Shown one piece after another: positions 1 to 9,688 of a stretch of 64,000 nucleotides of DNA. Every line of letters begins with the position of its first letter. Within the stretch, counting starts at the first letter, position 1. Origin of the DNA: Tsuneonella dongtanensis (lineage in GTDB: Bacteria; Pseudomonadota; Alphaproteobacteria; Sphingomonadales; Sphingomonadaceae); assembly GCF_001698205.1 (NCBI RefSeq), contig NZ_CP016591.1, forward strand, positions 1,054,001 to 1,118,000, given 5' to 3'. A program made the position numbers and the translations under genes. Below the pieces are notes generated by a model. It searched no databases. It was not told where the DNA came from and was given only the letters and a program-made list of their open reading frames with translations.

Positions 1-2364
1 GTCTGCGGCGCCGTTGTGCGGGATCGTCCGCACCGCCCTGTCGGCGGGGAAGACCAGCGGGCTGACCGGCGCTGATGCCGCCCCCGGTTCGCCTCGTGCC
101 GACAGTGCGCCCAGCGTCGATGCGACCGCGGCGATCATGGCCGCCTCGTCGATGTCGCCCACGAGGCCGATCTCGATTCCGCCCTTGGAGAGCTGCGGTG
201 TCAGCGCTGCACGCACATCGTCCATCGTGATGGCAGGGAGCGCGGCCGGGTCGCCCAGGCCGACACGATCGTCACCGCTCGCGAGCACGGTCGAAAGCGC
301 CGAGCCGAACCGCTGAGTCGGGTTGCCGAGGATGTTCTTGGCGAGAACCGGCGCAACGCCGGCCCACTGCGCGCCGGTCGTCGCGCGCCATGCGGGATCG
401 GTGATCTGCGCGGCGATGAGCTTCAACTGCAGGCCGATGTCCTCGCGGGTCGAAGACCCGGCCGAAACGATGGCGTCGCCTTCGACCGAAAGTCCGGTCG
501 ATGCCTTGCGGCCGGCAAGGATGCGGCGAAGTTCTTCGGGGTCGTGCTGGCCCAGACCGTCGCTTTGGGTCATGATGCCCGCGGCGATGTCGAGCCCCGG
601 CTTGCCTTGCGGGAACACGCGAGCGCCCGACCCGATTTCGGCCCGCCACAGGACCTGACCCGGCACGAAGTCGGTCTTCTTCATGTTGAGCTGGACGCCG
701 TTGGCGAACCGCACGGTGCGGATGCCGAGGTCGGCGATCGTGGTATCGGCCACGACCTTGCCTGCGGGACCGAACGTTTCATAGGCGAACGCCTTCGTCA
801 CTTCCTCGACCGGAGCAGTGACCGCGACCTTCGCGCTTTCCGTCAGCGCGGCTGCGATGGCGGGGTTTCCGCCTTCGACGACGGTCTTGGTGGACACGTG
901 GACCAAGGTCGGTCCGCCGTCCCACAAGCCGGCGAAAGCGGCGCTGACCGCAGCGGCATCGATCGAATCCGAGATCGCCTGGTATGCGGCAAGTGCGGTC
1001 TCAGGGGCCAGGGGTACCTGGTCGGAGAGCGAAGCGCGGGTGAGTGCGTCTGCGATCGCGCTGCTCTTGCGCCCGTCGGCCTGTTCGGCCGCGTTCTTGA
1101 GATTGGCGAGGATGTTGGCCTTGATTTCGGTGATCTCGCTGGCCGTGAAACCGTACTGCCGCGCCCTGCGAAGCTGCTGCTCGCCTATAGTGGTCGCGGC
1201 CTTCCATTCACCGTCCTTGGCGATCACGAGCAAGGTGGCGACCTGCGCGCTGCGCCCGAGGTCCTGCGCCATGGCCTGGCCGCCGATGATCGGGCTGCCG
1301 TCCTGCCGGGCGAGGGCATTGAAGCGGTTGGCGAGCGCCTGGTTGGCGATCGCCTCGAGATAGTCGCGGCGGACATCGGCGACGGTGTTTGTCGCGGTAC
1401 GCGCCGGGGTGACCCGGTCGAACTGGATCAGTTCGGCGATCGACGGATCGGAAAAGGTCGCGACGACCGGCTGAGCCGGTACGGCAATCGTGGGAAGATA
1501 GTTCTCGCGGGCTTCGCCGGTCCCCTTCCGGCCCGAGAAGCGCTTCTTGATCTCGGCCTCCATCGCATCGACGTCGACGTCGCCGACCACGACCAGCGTC
1601 GCCCGTTCGGGGCGATAATAGCCGTTGTAATAGGCCCGCAGGCCCTCGGCGCTGATCGCGCGGATGGAGTCGGGATCGCCGACGAGTTGCGGACCGAACC
1701 GCGAACCGGGGATACCCTTCTGCAGCAGGTCAAGCAGGCGGCGCAGCGGCGGCGTATTCCGCTGGTTGTATTCGGACACCAGGATGCCGCGCTCGCGGTC
1801 GACCGCGGCCTGCGCGATCGTCAGCTCCGAGGCGATCTCGCGCATGACAGTGAAGCCCGCGTCGACGGTCTCGGGATTGAGGTTCGGCAGGTCGAGCTTG
1901 TAGGTCGTGTGCTCGATATCGGTTTCGGCGTTGGAGTCGGCGCCAAAGGCCAACCCGAGCCGTTCGAGCCGCTTGATGAGTTCGCCTTCGGGAATGTTGG
2001 TCGATCCGTTGAAGGCCATGTACTCGACGAAGTGCGCGGCGTTTATCTCGCCGTCGGCCTCTTCGCGCTTGCCCACGTCGAAGGCCATGCGGATCGCGGC
2101 CGCGGCCTTGGGGTTCTCGTGGTGCTTGATCGCGTAGCGCATGCCGCTGGGCAGGGTCCCGAACCGGACAGCGGGATCGGCGGGCAGGTCGCTGCTGGTG
2201 ATCTCCCACGCGGGCACGCCGCCCTGCTGCTACTTGGCGGGCGCTACCTGCGCAGCAACCGGAAACACCAGTGCGGTAGCGCCTGCGACAGCGAAGGCGG
2301 AGGCGCGCAAGGCAAGCGAAGCGAAGGCAAGCCGACGAAGCGGCTGCCGGAATGTGCGACCCAT
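1..2364 (-). pseudogene. M16 family zinc peptidase (pitrilysin/insulinase type), interrupted by an in-frame TAG and cut by the window edge
   Basis: The minus strand reads as a secreted M16 metallopeptidase: a signal peptide from ATG 2364 (behind a GAGGGG ribosome site), then an N-terminal peptidase M16 domain and a second half that runs off base 1. An in-frame TAG at 2230-2232 (AAG TAG CAG CAG) lies just after the signal peptide; the same frame then stays open to the edge. CAG to TAG is one C-to-T change. The zinc motif, normally HxxEH, reads HFVEY: the first His is at 2032-2034 and Tyr replaces the second His at 2020-2022, again explained by C-to-T (CAC to TAC). Both lesions fit a gene that has lost function. 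A downstream GTG/ATG restart would give a protein without a signal peptide. A sequencing error could explain the stop but not easily the Tyr as well. Confidence 0.8.
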
Positions 2365-2549
2365 GATGAAAATCCCCTCGAAGAATGATCGTGGGGGGGG
2401 AAGGCTAACGGCGCCAGGCGATGGGATCAAGGTAAGCCGGACTTTTTCTCGCCTTAGCGGCCATTTTCGAATGATACGTGGCGAGCATGGATGAATCTCG
2501 TCTGCGCGACCGTTTTCTCCTCATCGAGATATCAGAGGAGGAACATACC

Positions 2550-2930
2550 GTGCGAACCGGAACCATCGTGATTGCCGTCATGCTCGCCGCAGCGCCGCAT
2601 TACATCGCGGCCGCGGAAGGCAAAGCCAATGCGTCGGTCGAGGCCGAGACGGAGATCACCGTCGCCGCCTCGATGCTGCCGATCGCGGTCAGCAACGACA
2701 GCAACAAGTACTGGCTCGACTACCAGACCGACGTCAGCGAGGCGAAGCGCGAACTGGCCTCCGACCTCGATCGTGCAACCGACGAAGAGGACGTCCGCGA
2801 GGCGTGGGCCGAGTACTACCGCGAACTCCACGACGCGCAGAAGGACTATTCGAAGGAAATGGCCGAGCGCGGCTATCGGGTGGCCGACTTCAAGACCGAT
2901 GCCGACATCATGGTGGCCTTGCTGCGTTGA
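2550..2930 (+). CDS. Small secreted protein of unknown function
   Basis: I do not recognise the family. GTG at 2550 is preferred because a perfect AGGAGG lies at 2536-2541; a longer frame opens at 2478 but has no such site. The product is about 126 residues. It starts with a hydrophobic signal-like segment (RTGTIVIAVMLAAAPHYIAA), followed by a charged, mostly helical region rich in Asp, Glu, Arg and Tyr. No cysteine or catalytic motif is evident. It is divergent from the M16 gene and convergent with the Nudix gene, with four bases between stop codons. A periplasmic location is inferred from the N-terminus only. Confidence 0.7.
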   Translation: MRTGTIVIAVMLAAAPHYIAAAEGKANASVEAETEITVAASMLPIAVSNDSNKYWLDYQTDVSEAKRELASDLDRATDEEDVREAWAEYYRELHDAQKDYSKEMAERGYRVADFKTDADIMVALLR

Positions 2931-2934
2931 GGCA

Positions 2935-3705
2935 TCAGGCCCGGGCGGCGCTGCTCAGCGGCTCGCCCGGGACCGGGTATCCGGCGTCGTCGGGTATCAT
3001 CAGCCATTTCTCGCCGTCGCGCTCTTCCATCCAGGGCGTGATCGTCTTGACCGGGATCGCCTCGGCCTGGTCCCGGGCCTCGGCGAAGGTGCCGAACAGG
3101 GCGAGACGCTCGAGATTGCGGCGGGTGGGAAAGATCAGCGCGATCTCGCCGCGGTCGGCTGCGTCGAGCGCGCCCTGCGCGGTTGTCCAGAACAGGTGGG
3201 TCGTCTCGGTTTCGTCGATTTCCAGCTCGACCGCGCCCGTACCCAGGTCGGCGAGGTAAAAGCGCGTGTCGAATATGCGCGGAATCCGCTCGTTCTTGGG
3301 ATGCCAGCGGGCAAACGGCACCACGCTGCCGAGCTCGAGTGTCCAGCCCATCGCGGCAAGAACGGGCGCCAGGCTGCCGTCAGCCAGCAGGAGTTCGCGC
3401 GCGCGCCTGACCTCGTCGGCGGTGGGCCGTTCCCGAATCCCGATCGCAAGCCCGGTCTCTTCGAGCGCCTCGCGAACCGCTGCGATGCGGTGGGCGATCT
3501 CGTCGGTGTCGCCTGGAAGGTGCGCTGCCAGCACCCGGTCTGCTTCGTCGACGCGCCCTCCGGGGAACACGGCCATTCCGCCCGCGAATGCCATCGCGGT
3601 ATGGCGGATGGTCATCAGAATCTCGGGCGGACCTTCATCCCTGGCGCGGCGAAAGACCACAACGGTGGCAGCGGGGATGGTGGGTCTGGATTCGCTGTCG
3701 CTCAT
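2935..3705 (-). CDS. Nudix hydrolase (NUDT19-like)
   Basis: Nudix proteins hydrolyse nucleoside diphosphates linked to another group (X), including CoA derivatives. The strand IPAATVVVFRR is followed by GGMAVFPGGRVDEAD and then REALEETGLAIG, which gives the REx2EExG core of the Nudix box. The long spacing between the Gly-rich strand and the REx2EE helix is typical of the NUDT7/NUDT19 branch, so a CoA-diphosphatase-like role is possible but unproven. I place the start at MSDSES (3705); an in-frame ATG at 3735 adds ten residues, and neither has a clear ribosome site. It is a single gene, convergent with the small secreted protein. Confidence 0.85.
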   Translation of the reverse strand: MSDSESRPTIPAATVVVFRRARDEGPPEILMTIRHTAMAFAGGMAVFPGGRVDEADRVLAAHLPGDTDEIAHRIAAVREALEETGLAIGIRERPTADEVRRARELLLADGSLAPVLAAMGWTLELGSVVPFARWHPKNERIPRIFDTRFYLADLGTGAVELEIDETETTHLFWTTAQGALDAADRGEIALIFPTRRNLERLALFGTFAEARDQAEAIPVKTITPWMEERDGEKWLMIPDDAGYPVPGEPLSSAARA

Positions 3706-3945
3706 GGACCGACTGTGGCGCGCGATCGGTTGCATGCCAACACCGATTGTCGGCGCTGGCTTGTCGGGATTCCTTACACACTGGTTCTGGAGTTAATTTC
3801 CTTAACCATCGAAACGCGCGGTTTTCCGCGAATCCGCCGATCTGGCACGGACTGTGCAGAGAAGATGGCACCCCAACGGTCTTCCCATGAGGCGGGACCA
3901 CCGGTCTCCGGTTCTGCCTCCCCGACCAAGATCCCATACGAAAAA

Positions 3946-3983
3946 CCCGTCCGGCCTTACCCAGCCGGACGGGATTTTCTTTT
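3946..3983. terminator. Strong bidirectional rho-independent terminator
   Basis: A perfect 10-bp GC-rich stem (CCCGTCCGGC at 3946-3955 with GCCGGACGGG at 3964-3973) has an 8-base loop. It is followed on the plus strand by ATTTTCTTTT and on the minus strand by TTTTT. On the minus strand it ends the DUF1476-bolA-grx4 operon. The good plus-strand T tract suggests it also ends a transcript coming from 3740-3945, where no coding gene is seen. Confidence 0.85.
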
Positions 3984-4006
3984 CCGGATCCCGAGGGACC
4001 GAACAG

Positions 4007-4336
4007 TCAGCTGGCTGAGGCGACGCCCTTTTCGCCGAACATCGTCTGCAGCTCGCCGGCCTCGAACATCTCCATCATGATGTCGCTGCCGCCGACGAAT
4101 TCGCCCTTCACGTAGAGCTGGGGGATCGTCGGCCAGTCGCTGAACGACTTGATGCCCTGGCGGATTTCCATGTCCTGCAGCACGTCGACGCTCTCGTAGG
4201 TCACGCCGCAATGGTCGAGGATCGATACCGCGCGGTTGGAAAACCCGCACTGGGGGAAGAGCGGAGTGCCCTTCATGAAGAGGACGACATCGTTGGCTTC
4301 GACGATGTCGGCAATACGCTGGGTGACGTCGGACAT
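4007..4336 (-). CDS. grxD: Monothiol glutaredoxin, Grx4 family
   Basis: Grx4-type proteins bind a [2Fe-2S] cluster with glutathione and pass it to client proteins, usually together with BolA. The 109-residue product begins MSDVTQRI after an AAGGGAAGG ribosome site and carries the monothiol motif CGFS (Cys30) in [11 protein letters not shown]. The glutathione-binding segments WPTIPQLYV and GGSDIM follow. Length and motifs match the single-domain class. The BolA gene lies 35 bases upstream in the same operon, and the strong hairpin at 3946-3983 follows it. Confidence 0.97.
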   Translation of the reverse strand: MSDVTQRIADIVEANDVVLFMKGTPLFPQCGFSNRAVSILDHCGVTYESVDVLQDMEIRQGIKSFSDWPTIPQLYVKGEFVGGSDIMMEMFEAGELQTMFGEKGVASAS

Positions 4337-4371
4337 GGCCGATCCTTCCCTTTGGAATGGAGTATGGATGA

Positions 4372-4605
4372 TCAGTTGGGAACGGCGGTCGTCAGTTGCA
4401 AGGCGTGGAGTTCCCCGCCCATCCGTCCACCGAGGGCATCGTAGACCAGCTTGTGCTGCTTCACCCGCGTGAGCCCGGCAAACTGCGGTGCGGTCACTCG
4501 CGCCGCCCAATGATCGTTGTCGCCGGCAAGATCGCGCATCTCGACGACCGCGCCCGGAAGCGCGGCCTCGATCATCGCGACGATATCGGCAGCCGCCATC
4601 GGCAT
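4372..4605 (-). CDS. bolA: BolA family protein
   Basis: BolA-like proteins form heterodimers with monothiol glutaredoxins and bridge an Fe-S cluster. The 77-residue product has the family layout: N-terminal helix, the DNDHWAARV strand, then the conserved segment [12 protein letters not shown] with a conserved His. Start may be ATG 4605 or 4599 (MAAAD). It sits between the DUF1476 gene (4 bases upstream) and grxD, so the Grx/BolA pairing seen in many alphaproteobacteria is kept. Confidence 0.93.
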   Translation of the reverse strand: MPMAAADIVAMIEAALPGAVVEMRDLAGDNDHWAARVTAPQFAGLTRVKQHKLVYDALGGRMGGELHALQLTTAVPN

Positions 4606-4609
4606 GGGC

Positions 4610-4933
4610 TCAGCTTTCGCTCATCAGCTGGCGGCGCGCCTCGACCGACTTCTCCTCGAGGGCGGCACGCACCGCGGCCTCGTCGATCTCGCATCCAGCC
4701 TGGGTGAGGTCGCCCAGAACCTTGCGGATGACGTCCTCGTCGCCCGCTTCCTCGAAATCGGCCTGGACCACTGCCTTGGCATAGGCGTCGGTTTCTTCGG
4801 GTGTGAGGCCCATCTTCTCCGCGGCCCAGTGGCCCAGAAGCCGGTTGCGCCTGGCAGCGACGCGGAACGCGGTGTCTTCGTCCATCGCGAACTTGGCTTC
4901 CTCGGCGCGCTCGCGATCCCTGAAATCGGTCAT
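4610..4933 (-). CDS. DUF1476 protein (ATPase inhibitor zeta subunit family)
   Basis: In Paracoccus the DUF1476 protein (zeta subunit) inhibits ATP hydrolysis by the F1FO ATP synthase; the family is nearly confined to alphaproteobacteria. The 107-residue product is all-helical and charged. It has the typical start MTDFRDRERAEEAKFAMDED, where the inhibitory segment of zeta lies, followed by the RNRLLGHWAAEKMGLT segment. It heads the bolA-grxD group. Function here is by homology to the family only. Confidence 0.92.
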   Translation of the reverse strand: MTDFRDRERAEEAKFAMDEDTAFRVAARRNRLLGHWAAEKMGLTPEETDAYAKAVVQADFEEAGDEDVIRKVLGDLTQAGCEIDEAAVRAALEEKSVEARRQLMSES

Positions 4934-4948
4934 GGAAATCCTGCCTGT

Positions 4949-5422
4949 CTATTTGAGCTGGTACGTATCGTGGCACGCTTTGCACGCTGCCTTCGTGCTG
5001 GCAAGGGCGGCCGCGACAGCCGCCTCGTCGTTGGCATCGATGGCCGAGAGCAAAGCCCCGGTTGCATCGCGATACTCCGCCATGCGGGCTGCGAATCCGG
5101 CGCTATCGCTCCAGATCGCCGGACTCGCCTCGGTCCCGGCCACTTTCGAGGTTTTCTGGTCGAAGAGGGCGGGCAGCGAAGTCGCGAAATGCGCGAGGCC
5201 CATGGCCGCCATGCGATACGACTTGGGCGGGGCCTTGCGCTCGAGGCCACTGCCGATCGCCCCGATCGCGGCAACCGACATCGCCATGCCTCCCTGCCGA
5301 GCCTCGACGAGCAGCGCAGGATCGTCGGGCTTGAGCGACTTGGCCGGGTGGACATGCGCATGACCTGCCGCAGCCAGGGCACAAGCGGTCGCTGCGCCCA
5401 GCAGAATGGTTCTTGCCTTCAT
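4949..5422 (-). CDS. Cytochrome c' (class II), periplasmic
   Basis: Cytochromes c' are four-helix haem proteins of the periplasm that bind NO and similar ligands. From ATG 5422 the 157-residue product has a signal peptide (MKARTILLGAATACALAAAG), an Arg-x-Gly-Gly-Met segment (ARQGGMAM), where the distal Met of the family lies, and the C-terminal haem site CKACH (residues 147-151) close to the end, as in the family. The quinone oxidoreductase gene ends 11 bases upstream. The longer frame from 5488 lacks a signal peptide and is not preferred. Confidence 0.92.
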   Translation of the reverse strand: MKARTILLGAATACALAAAGHAHVHPAKSLKPDDPALLVEARQGGMAMSVAAIGAIGSGLERKAPPKSYRMAAMGLAHFATSLPALFDQKTSKVAGTEASPAIWSDSAGFAARMAEYRDATGALLSAIDANDEAAVAAALASTKAACKACHDTYQLK

Positions 5423-5432
5423 CGCGTTGTCC

Positions 5433-6431
5433 TCAATCCATGGTGACGACGAGCTTGCCGACTGCCTCACGCGCTTCGAGCTTGGCAATCGCCTCGCCCC
5501 CGCGTTCGAGCGGGAATGTCTCCGAGATCAGCGGGTCGATCTTGCCCGCGGCCATCAGGTCGAACAGCTCGTCGGCCTGCGCGCGAAACTTCTCGGGTTC
5601 GCGCGCGGTGAAGGCGCCCCAGAACACGCCGCAGATGTCGCAGCTCTTCAGCAGGGTCAGGTTTAGCGGCATCTTCGGAATGCCGGCGGGAAAGCCGACC
5701 ACCAGGAAGCGCCCTTCCCACGCGATCGCGCGCAGGGCCGGTTCGGAATACTGCCCGCCGACGATGTCGTAGACGATATTCGCTCCATCGGGCCCGCAGG
5801 CTGCCTTGAACTTGTTCGCCAGCTCCTTCGACGCGTCCTTGTCCATCGCATCGCGCGGGTAGATCACGACCTCGTCGGCCCCGGCCTGGCGCGCAACTTC
5901 GCCCTTGGCCTCGCTCGAGACCGCAGCGATGACCTTCGCGCCGAACGCCTTGCCGAGCTCGACGGCCGACAGGCCCACACCGCCCGCAGCGCCGAGCACC
6001 AGCATCACGTCGCCGGGCTTGATATGGCCGCGGTCCTTGAGGCCGTGGATGGTCGTGCCGTAGGTCATCATCAAGGACGCCGCTTTTTCGAAAGGCACGC
6101 CGTCGGGCACCTTGAACATCCGTCCCGCGGCCACGCAGACCTTTTCGGCCAGCCCGCCATTGCCGATCCCCGCGAGCACGCGGTCGCCGACCTGCCAGCC
6201 CTCGACGCCCTCGCCGAGCGCCTCGATCACCCCGGCAATCTCGCCCCCGGGAGAGAAGGGCCGCTCGGGCTTGAACTGGTAGAGATCGCGTACGATCAGC
6301 CCGTCGGGGTAGTTGATGGCGCAGGCCTTCACATCGACGAGCACCTGCCCTTTCCCGGGGGTCGGTACCTCCACCTCATCGAGGGTAAGGGTCTCGGGTC
6401 CACCGACCGTGTGCGAACGCAAGGCCTTCAT
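5433..6431 (-). CDS. Zinc-independent quinone oxidoreductase-type MDR dehydrogenase
   Basis: The 332-residue product is a medium-chain reductase of the NADPH:quinone oxidoreductase class. It has a GroES-like N-terminal half ([19 protein letters not shown]) and a Rossmann half with [20 protein letters not shown], where an Ala-rich AAxxGVG motif marks NADPH binding. The cysteine/histidine zinc ligands of classical alcohol dehydrogenases are absent. The ATG overlaps the leuD stop (ATGA at 6428-6431), so it is translationally coupled to leuD. The substrate cannot be told from sequence. Confidence 0.92.
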   Translation of the reverse strand: MKALRSHTVGGPETLTLDEVEVPTPGKGQVLVDVKACAINYPDGLIVRDLYQFKPERPFSPGGEIAGVIEALGEGVEGWQVGDRVLAGIGNGGLAEKVCVAAGRMFKVPDGVPFEKAASLMMTYGTTIHGLKDRGHIKPGDVMLVLGAAGGVGLSAVELGKAFGAKVIAAVSSEAKGEVARQAGADEVVIYPRDAMDKDASKELANKFKAACGPDGANIVYDIVGGQYSEPALRAIAWEGRFLVVGFPAGIPKMPLNLTLLKSCDICGVFWGAFTAREPEKFRAQADELFDLMAAGKIDPLISETFPLERGGEAIAKLEAREAVGKLVVTMD

Positions 6432-7030
6432 GCAGCTTTCTCCGTTCCATGTGCGAACCAGGGCATCTGTGTCGCCTGGCGCGTCTCGTATTCTCCAATC
6501 GCCGCATCGCGCGCGAGTGTCAGGCCGACTTCGTCGAGCCCTTCGAGCAGGCAATGCTTGCGGAACGGGTCGATCTCGAACGCGAAGCGATCCTGGAAAG
6601 GCGTGGTCACGACCTGGCTCTCGAGGTCGATTGCGATCGGATCGGTCCGTGCAACCTCCAACAGCCTGTCGACCTGGTCCTGCGGCAGCGCGACGGTGAG
6701 GACGCCGTTCTTGAACGCATTGCTGGCGAAGATGTCGGAAAAGCTCGGCGCGATCACCGCGCGTATGCCCATGTCGAGCAGGGCCCAGGCGGCATGCTCG
6801 CGGCTCGAACCGCAGCCGAAATTGTCGCCCGCGATCAGGATCGGCGCGCCGGCGAACTCGGGGTCGTCGAAGACGCTGTCCCCTTTCGCGCGCACCGTCT
6901 CGAAAGCACCCCGGCCGAGGCCCTCGCGGGTGATCGTCTTGAGCCAGTGCGCCGGGATGATCACGTCGGTATCGACGTTCTTCGCGCCGAACGGGATCGC
7001 CCGGCCTTCGACTTCGCGCAGCGGCTCCAT
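6428..7030 (-). CDS. leuD: 3-isopropylmalate dehydratase small subunit
   Basis: LeuD pairs with LeuC to isomerise 2-isopropylmalate to 3-isopropylmalate in leucine synthesis. The 200-residue product has the swivelling-domain signature [17 protein letters not shown], the segment [10 protein letters not shown] near the start and [14 protein letters not shown]. Length matches the bacterial family. The ATG overlaps the stop of the small upstream gene (ATGA) and the stop overlaps the quinone reductase start, so genes 7188 to 5433 form a tightly coupled run. Confidence 0.97.
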   Translation of the reverse strand: MEPLREVEGRAIPFGAKNVDTDVIIPAHWLKTITREGLGRGAFETVRAKGDSVFDDPEFAGAPILIAGDNFGCGSSREHAAWALLDMGIRAVIAPSFSDIFASNAFKNGVLTVALPQDQVDRLLEVARTDPIAIDLESQVVTTPFQDRFAFEIDPFRKHCLLEGLDEVGLTLARDAAIGEYETRQATQMPWFAHGTEKAA

Positions 7031-7188
7031 CAGTCGGTTTCCGGGGGCTCGCCCGAAGGTGCTTGCGGTGGCGCCGGAGGTTTCTTCTCTTCCTTGCGCT
7101 TGTTCGCATAGAGCAGCGCGGCGGCGATGGCGGCGGACCCGATCGCAGCGCCTGCGGCGATCGCCTTGCCAGTGAGTTTCTTGGTCAT
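7030..7188 (-). CDS. Small single-pass membrane protein, unknown function
   Basis: The 52-residue product starts [20 protein letters not shown], which forms one Ala/Gly-rich transmembrane helix after a basic N-terminus. A basic patch (KRKEEKK) and a Pro-rich, acidic tail follow. The start at 7188 is chosen because the frame from 7224 adds only unlikely residues. The TGA overlaps the leuD ATG, which supports its being translated. No family recognised. Confidence 0.65.
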   Translation of the reverse strand: MTKKLTGKAIAAGAAIGSAAIAAALLYANKRKEEKKPPAPPQAPSGEPPETD

Positions 7189-7228
7189 GGGCCTATCCAT
7201 GCGGCGCTGCGCGGGGCCACGCAAGGGG

Positions 7229-7723
7229 TCAGATCAGGAAATCGGCTAGCCGCGCCCAAAGCCGCTCTTTGTCGGCTAGGGGCATCGCCGCGAAGGCAGG
7301 CGATGATGAAGGAAGGTCGATCAGCGCGAGGTCCCTGCCGGCAAGTTGCGGCCGCCCGATTGCGCTCGCCTTGCGGCCGTTGAAGGCGACCGCGCGAAGA
7401 TCCGGCAGCCCCGCTGCAAGATCGGCCAGCGGCGCATGGCTGGCTTCGCGAATGGCCGCATCCAGGCTGCCTTCGCGACGCGCGGAGGCGACCGTGTCCC
7501 ACAAGGCAATACCGGCGGACTTCAGCGCATCGAGTCGCTCCTCGTACGCAAGGTGGGAGACGTCGCTGCCGATGACGTGGCCGACGAGGTGCCAGAAGCG
7601 GTTTTGCGGATGGGCGTAATACCGTCCGGCGGCGAGGGACGCGTCGCCCGGCAGGCTGCCAAGGATCAGGACACGTGCGTCGCCGGCGGCGACGGGCGCG
7701 AAGGCGGTCTTGCGGACGCTCAG
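7229..7723 (-). CDS. Uracil-DNA glycosylase superfamily protein (DNA-deoxyinosine glycosylase type)
   Basis: About 164 residues match the small single-domain glycosylases that remove deaminated bases: motif GSLPGDASL, then [14 protein letters not shown], and a C-terminal [10 protein letters not shown] segment. No ATG, GTG or TTG lies at a plausible place in frame. The best start is CTG 7723, which overlaps the leuC stop as CTGA, in the same arrangement as the ATGA couplings downstream. The gene sits between leuC and leuD, splitting the usual leuCD pair. Family call is firm; the start is not. Confidence 0.85.
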   Translation of the reverse strand: MSVRKTAFAPVAAGDARVLILGSLPGDASLAAGRYYAHPQNRFWHLVGHVIGSDVSHLAYEERLDALKSAGIALWDTVASARREGSLDAAIREASHAPLADLAAGLPDLRAVAFNGRKASAIGRPQLAGRDLALIDLPSSSPAFAAMPLADKERLWARLADFLI

Positions 7724-9153
7724 CTCGCCAGCTCGCGCACGTCGGTGAGCCTGCCTGTCACCGCCGCCGCGGCGGCCATCGCGGGGCTGACGAGATGGGT
7801 GCGCGATCCGGGACCCTGACGGCCAACGAAGTTGCGGTTGCTGGTCGAGGCGCAGCGTTCGCCCGGCGGAACCTTGTCGGGGTTCATGCCCAGGCAGGCC
7901 GAACAACCCGGCTCGCGCCATTCGAGCCCGGCTTCGATGAACACGCGGTCGAGTCCCTCGGCCTCGGCCTGGGCCTTCACCAGGCCCGAACCGGGAACGA
8001 CGATCGCCCACTTGACGCCATCGGCCTTGTGGCGCCCGCGGAGGACTTCGGCGGCGGCCCGCAAGTCCTCGATGCGGCTGTTGGTGCAGCTGCCGATGAA
8101 CACGTTCTCGATTGCCACGTCGACCATCCGCTGGCCGGGCTCGAGTCCCATGTAATCGAGGCTGCGCCGCGCGGCATCCTGCTTGGACGGGTCTGCAAAG
8201 CTGTCCGGTGCGGGCACGCGGCCACCGATCGGCACGACATCCTCGGGGCTGGTGCCCCAGCTGACGGTCGGCTCGACCGCCGACGCATCGATGACGACGG
8301 ACTTGTCGAATGCCGCGCCGGGATCGGTCGCCAGCGAGCGCCACCACTCGACGGCGCGGTCCCAGTCCTGCCCCTCGGGCGCCAGAGGCCGACCCTTGAG
8401 ATAGGCGAAAGTGATGTCGTCGGGTGCAATGAGACCGGCGCGCGCACCCGCCTCGATGCTCATATTGCACACGGTTAGCCGGCCCTCGACGCTCATCGCC
8501 TCGAACACCGGCCCCCGGTACTCGATCACGTGGCCCGTTCCGCCCGCGGTCCCGACGACGCCGATGATGTGGAGGATCAAATCCTTGGGCGTAACGCCGG
8601 GGCCGAGCTGGCCATCGACCCGCACTTCCATCGTCCGCGACTTGCGCAGCAGCAGCGTCTGCGTGGCGAGGACGTGTTCGACCTCGCTCGTCCCGATGCC
8701 GAAGGCGAGCGCGCCGATGCCGCCGTGCGCGGCGGTGTGGCTGTCGCCGCAGACGATCGTCGCGCCGGGGAGCGAAAACCCCTGTTCCGGCCCGACCACG
8801 TGGACGATGCCCTGCGCGGCGTCGGTCGCGCCGATGTAACGGATGCCGAAGGCCGGGGCGTTCGCTTCGAGCGCGGCAAGCTGCGCGGCGCTTTCCGGGT
8901 CGGCGATGGGAAGACGCTTACCGGCGCTATCGAGCCGGGGCGTCGTCGGCAGGTTGTGGTCGGGGACGGCAAGGGTCAGGTCGGGCCGACGCACGGGGCG
9001 GCCGGCGACGCGCAGCGCCTCGAACGCCTGCGGGCTCGTCACTTCGTGGACGAGGTGCCGGTCGATGTAGATGAGCGCGGTACCGTCGTCGCGGGTTTCG
9101 ACGACGTGCGCGTCCCAGATCTTTTCGTAGAGCGTGCGGGGTCGGCTGGCCAT
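7720..9153 (-). CDS. leuC: 3-isopropylmalate dehydratase large subunit
   Basis: LeuC carries the [4Fe-4S] cluster and active site of isopropylmalate isomerase. The 477-residue product has full length. It shows the opening [20 protein letters not shown], and the cluster ligands in [11 protein letters not shown] and [11 protein letters not shown], all as in the bacterial LeuC family. It is the first gene of the leuC-glycosylase-small protein-leuD-quinone reductase operon. The 117 bases upstream are shared with the divergent thioesterase gene and should hold both promoters. Confidence 0.98.
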   Translation of the reverse strand: MASRPRTLYEKIWDAHVVETRDDGTALIYIDRHLVHEVTSPQAFEALRVAGRPVRRPDLTLAVPDHNLPTTPRLDSAGKRLPIADPESAAQLAALEANAPAFGIRYIGATDAAQGIVHVVGPEQGFSLPGATIVCGDSHTAAHGGIGALAFGIGTSEVEHVLATQTLLLRKSRTMEVRVDGQLGPGVTPKDLILHIIGVVGTAGGTGHVIEYRGPVFEAMSVEGRLTVCNMSIEAGARAGLIAPDDITFAYLKGRPLAPEGQDWDRAVEWWRSLATDPGAAFDKSVVIDASAVEPTVSWGTSPEDVVPIGGRVPAPDSFADPSKQDAARRSLDYMGLEPGQRMVDVAIENVFIGSCTNSRIEDLRAAAEVLRGRHKADGVKWAIVVPGSGLVKAQAEAEGLDRVFIEAGLEWREPGCSACLGMNPDKVPPGERCASTSNRNFVGRQGPGSRTHLVSPAMAAAAAVTGRLTDVRELAS

Positions 9154-9270
9154 GCGAACGGGCTATGCGCCCCGTCGCGGTCCGGACAAGATGGGAAAAC
9201 TTGGCCGCTCCCAAGACCCCCGGTGCGATTGGTCATGGAAAAGCAATGCATTCGTGCTTAACTGACAAGC

Positions 9271-9672
9271 ATGTCAGCAGCAGCGCCGTTCCATTTCCCG
9301 ATTCGCATCGTTCCCGGGGACATCGATTTCATGGGGCACGTGAATAACGCGCGCTATCTCGGCTGGGTGCAGGACGCGGTCCTGGCGCACTGGCAGAAGC
9401 TCGCCCCGGCCGAAGCCGTCGCGGAGCGGCTGTGGGTCGCACTGAAGCATGAGATCACCTACCGGCGGCCGGCATTCCTCGAAGACGACGTGATCGCCAG
9501 CACGGTTCTCGAAAAGATCCATGGCGCGCGGGCGTTCTATCGCACGGTCATCCAGCGCGGCGAGGAGGTTCTCGCGGAAGTCAGTTCCAGCTGGTGCTGC
9601 GTCGATGCCGGAACTCTGCGCCCCGCGCGCATCACCGAGGAAATCGCGCGGTTCTTTTTCCCCGGCGACTGA
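9271..9672 (+). CDS. Acyl-CoA thioesterase, hotdog fold (4HBT/YbgC type)
   Basis: The 133-residue product has the hotdog signature DIDFMGHVNNARYLGWVQD, with the Asp that acts in the 4-hydroxybenzoyl-CoA thioesterase/YbgC group. The later strands include ITYRRPAFLEDDV and VSSSWCCVD. It is a typical small cytoplasmic thioesterase; the acyl-CoA substrate is unknown. crtZ starts 16 bases after its stop, so the two are probably co-transcribed. Confidence 0.88.
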   Translation: MSAAAPFHFPIRIVPGDIDFMGHVNNARYLGWVQDAVLAHWQKLAPAEAVAERLWVALKHEITYRRPAFLEDDVIASTVLEKIHGARAFYRTVIQRGEEVLAEVSSSWCCVDAGTLRPARITEEIARFFFPGD

Positions 9673-9688
9673 CCTATACTCGCCACCG

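Noticed and set aside
5433-7109. A 558-codon minus-strand frame joining the quinone reductase to an upstream extension
   Set aside because: The extension is leuD read in another frame; the real start is ATG 6431 overlapping the leuD stop.
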